17,152 nt of DNA, from contig CP070758.1 of assembly GCA_020348925.1 (NCBI GenBank), positions 1,992,862-2,010,013 of the forward strand, given 5' to 3'. The notes below the pieces were generated by a model, which had not been told where the DNA came from, did no database searches, and was given only the letters and a program-made list of their open reading frames with translations. Positions 15,666 to 17,152 of the stretch are shown piece by piece. Each line of letters opens with the position of its first letter. Positions within the stretch are counted from its first letter, which is position 1. The DNA is from Gemmatimonadota bacterium (GTDB taxonomy: Bacteria; JBHIER01; G020348925). The position numbers were made by a program, and so were the translations under genes.

Positions 15666-16394
15666 TCAATCCTTAATACACCGAACCGAAAACCCACTCG
15701 CCTTATGCCCTGGATTACTTCTGATGCCGTCCTTATCTGGAAAGAGACCCCAGTGCCAGGCAAATAAAGAATCGTATGAGGTCGAGGACCACCAGGTCGC
15801 ATAGTACCCGACATCACCGGCACTTCCGAACTGACCGCGCCCACCGGCTGGAAGTCCTGAAAAACCACTTTCATGCGTTGCGCGAGTGTTTTTATTTTTC
15901 CATAGATTTGAACTGTTATCTTTTATTTTACGACCGGCTACATCTGTTCCACCCAGAAATTGTATGAGTATCATACATTCGGATTCTGAAGGCACGTGCC
16001 ATCCTTCCGGGCAGAGGCTGCAACCGTTCTGTACTGCATAAAAATTGTACAACAGCCCATAGGTCTCTTTGTAATCGGTTGAACCCTTGTCTACCATACA
16101 ATACGCTCCGTCCGTCGCCAGAGGCCATCTGTCGTTATCGGGCACATTGGGAATGGGTGTGCCGTCACGATAATGGGTGACTTTCAGGTTCTCACCCATC
16201 CAAACTTGCGATCCTATTCTCACAGTATGGTAAACATTACCGTCAAAATCAGTCACAGTGCTGTCCGATACTTGAGCACGGTGATAATCGTTCATACCAC
16301 CCTCATTCTTTCTTAATCCGGTTATGAACAGTATCAAAATTCCGATCCCTATAGTGAATAGTACTCCTCTGGAAAGCCATTTTAATCTCTTCAT
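15666..16394 (-). CDS. FISUMP-domain protein (Fibrobacter succinogenes major paralogous domain), membrane-anchored
   Basis: A 242-residue protein with an N-terminal basic stretch and one hydrophobic segment (about 10-27: GVLFTIGIGILILFITGL), which is a signal anchor or uncleaved signal. Residues 47-242 form a FISUMP domain. It opens with VTDFDGNVYHTVRIGSQVWMGENLKVTHYRDGTPIP, continues with GLLYNFYAV and CPEGWHVPSESE, and closes with the WWSSTSYDS...GFSVRCIKD block. This domain is common in surface or periplasmic proteins of Fibrobacterota and Bacteroidota and has no established catalytic role. AAGGGA lies about 9 bases before the ATG. The gene is complete and of typical length. It supports placement in the FCB group. 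Confidence 0.9.
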   Translation of the reverse strand: MKRLKWLSRGVLFTIGIGILILFITGLRKNEGGMNDYHRAQVSDSTVTDFDGNVYHTVRIGSQVWMGENLKVTHYRDGTPIPNVPDNDRWPLATDGAYCMVDKGSTDYKETYGLLYNFYAVQNGCSLCPEGWHVPSESECMILIQFLGGTDVAGRKIKDNSSNLWKNKNTRATHESGFSGLPAGGRGQFGSAGDVGYYATWWSSTSYDSLFAWHWGLFPDKDGIRSNPGHKASGFSVRCIKD

Positions 16395-16480
16395 TATTCT
16401 TTCCCTTTATTGCTTGCTGCCTAGTTTAAGGAATTATTCTATTCAAGATGTCAGTTCCAAAATTTCTGTCGGGCAATGCT

Positions 16481-16852
16481 CTATGAGTCAAGCCGATCAA
16501 AGCTTTCCTTTGTGATCTCCGCTTTCACCTTTCCGGTGTGCGAAATACCTTGGGGTTCAAACAACATAAGCTTGACATGGCCCTTGGGGACAACACGATG
16601 CTCTGTGCCCCGAGGGACAATGTAAAATTCACCGGCATGCAAAGAGAGGGTATTGTCCCTCTCCATTACTTCAAGCATCCCATCAATCAAGAGAAACATT
16701 TCATCTTCATTATCATGTGTGTGCCATGGAACTTTATCCCCTTCACACCGAACAAGCAGGACATGTTGCCCGTTCAGCTCCCCAACTATTTTCGGAGAAA
16801 AAGTATCCTGAAACTTCTCGAAGCATCTTTCGATATTCACTACTTTTGTCAT
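16481..16852 (-). CDS. Small cupin-domain protein
   Basis: A 123-residue single cupin. Motif 1 is WHTHDNEDEMFLLIDG, with metal ligands His44, His46 and Glu51 (or nearby Glu49). Motif 2 is GEFYIVPRGTEH with His85, giving a complete 3-His/1-Glu site. Proteins of this size act as small isomerases, dioxygenases or sugar/ligand binders, or have no known activity, so no reaction is proposed. The frame is open to 16888, but the ATG at 16852 is preferred because GGAGG lies 6 bases upstream and the protein then begins as its relatives do (MTKVVNIERCFEKF). It is 86 bases upstream of the FISUMP gene on the same strand. Confidence 0.88.
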   Translation of the reverse strand: MTKVVNIERCFEKFQDTFSPKIVGELNGQHVLLVRCEGDKVPWHTHDNEDEMFLLIDGMLEVMERDNTLSLHAGEFYIVPRGTEHRVVPKGHVKLMLFEPQGISHTGKVKAEITKESFDRLDS

Positions 16853-16907
16853 TTCTTTCCTCCATATGCATAACGCTCCGGCGCTCAACTACGTGCCAAG
16901 GACTGCT

Positions 16908-17152
16908 TCAAACAGCCGCATAGGCGGCAGCCCGGTCGCACGGGCGCGAGACACCACCGTCAACAGGTGTTCGGGGAAATAGGGAACTGAGAATCCTGAC
17001 AGCGCGGCCCTCTTCTTCGCTGCGCACCTTGTCCCCTTGGATCGACTGCCAGAAGGTTAAGAACATCGTGATAATGAACAGCGTAAATGTCAAGACATGT
17101 GTGGCCTTCCTCTTCCTTTCCGTCCGGCTCCAGCCATATTGTCCCATGATGC
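16908..17152 (-). CDS. Doubtful short membrane ORF, open to the window edge
   Basis: A minus-strand frame with an ATG at 17147 and no stop before the window edge, so it may be the end of a longer gene. It has a basic N-terminus (RTERKRK) followed by one hydrophobic segment (HVLTFTLFIITMFLTFW), and then a C-terminal part (RTPVDGGVSRPCDRAAAYAAV) that does not look protein-like. No family is recognised. It could be a small membrane protein, a frameshifted remnant, or not coding. Confidence 0.3.
   Translation of the reverse strand, partial: IMGQYGWSRTERKRKATHVLTFTLFIITMFLTFWQSIQGDKVRSEEEGRAVRILSSLFPRTPVDGGVSRPCDRAAAYAAV

Overview
The window looks like chromosome from an anaerobic bacterium of the Fibrobacterota-Chlorobiota-Bacteroidota (FCB) superphylum or a relative such as Calditrichota. 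Three things point there. An exported amidohydrolase ends in a type IX secretion C-terminal domain (QNHPNPFNPSTT motif). A FISUMP lipid- or membrane-anchored protein is present, a family typical of Fibrobacter and Bacteroidota. The central enzyme, a molybdopterin/cysteine-desulfurase fusion, is known only from anaerobes. All confident genes lie on the minus strand, so transcription runs right to left.

The centre (about 2557-12808) is a run of seven same-strand genes with short gaps or overlaps. In transcription order they are: a small Cys-rich protein (12332-12808); a T9SS-exported amidohydrolase (10227-12236); an ABC ATPase (9359-10111); a substrate-binding-protein/permease fusion (7854-9362); EgtD, the histidine N-alpha-trimethyltransferase (6795-7811); a 1134-residue bis-pterin oxidoreductase fused to a cysteine desulfurase (3394-6798); and a PAP2-family phosphatase (2557-3375). 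The EgtD/fusion pair matches the anaerobic ergothioneine route described for Caldithrix abyssi: EgtD makes trimethylhistidine (hercynine), and metallopterin-dependent ergothioneine synthase (MES) moves sulfur from cysteine onto its imidazole ring without O2. The transporter belongs to the quaternary-amine (OpuC/EgtUV-like) family, and its tight linkage suggests it carries ergothioneine, hercynine or a related betaine. It has the binding protein at the N-terminus, whereas I recall the opposite order for described EgtU proteins. The core is therefore read as an oxygen-independent ergothioneine synthesis and transport operon.

The left flank (1-2556) holds an SDR oxidoreductase, a flavoprotein with an Isf-like Cys cluster, a 91-bp imperfect inverted-repeat element at 1259-1349, and non-coding DNA. 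The right flank (12809-17152) looks AT-richer and more Bacteroidota-like. It has an exported S41-type peptidase homologue with TPRs, a decayed esterase pseudogene at 15071-15510, a FISUMP protein, a cupin protein, and a doubtful membrane ORF running to the window edge. I saw no tRNA, rRNA, CRISPR array, transposase or phage gene.
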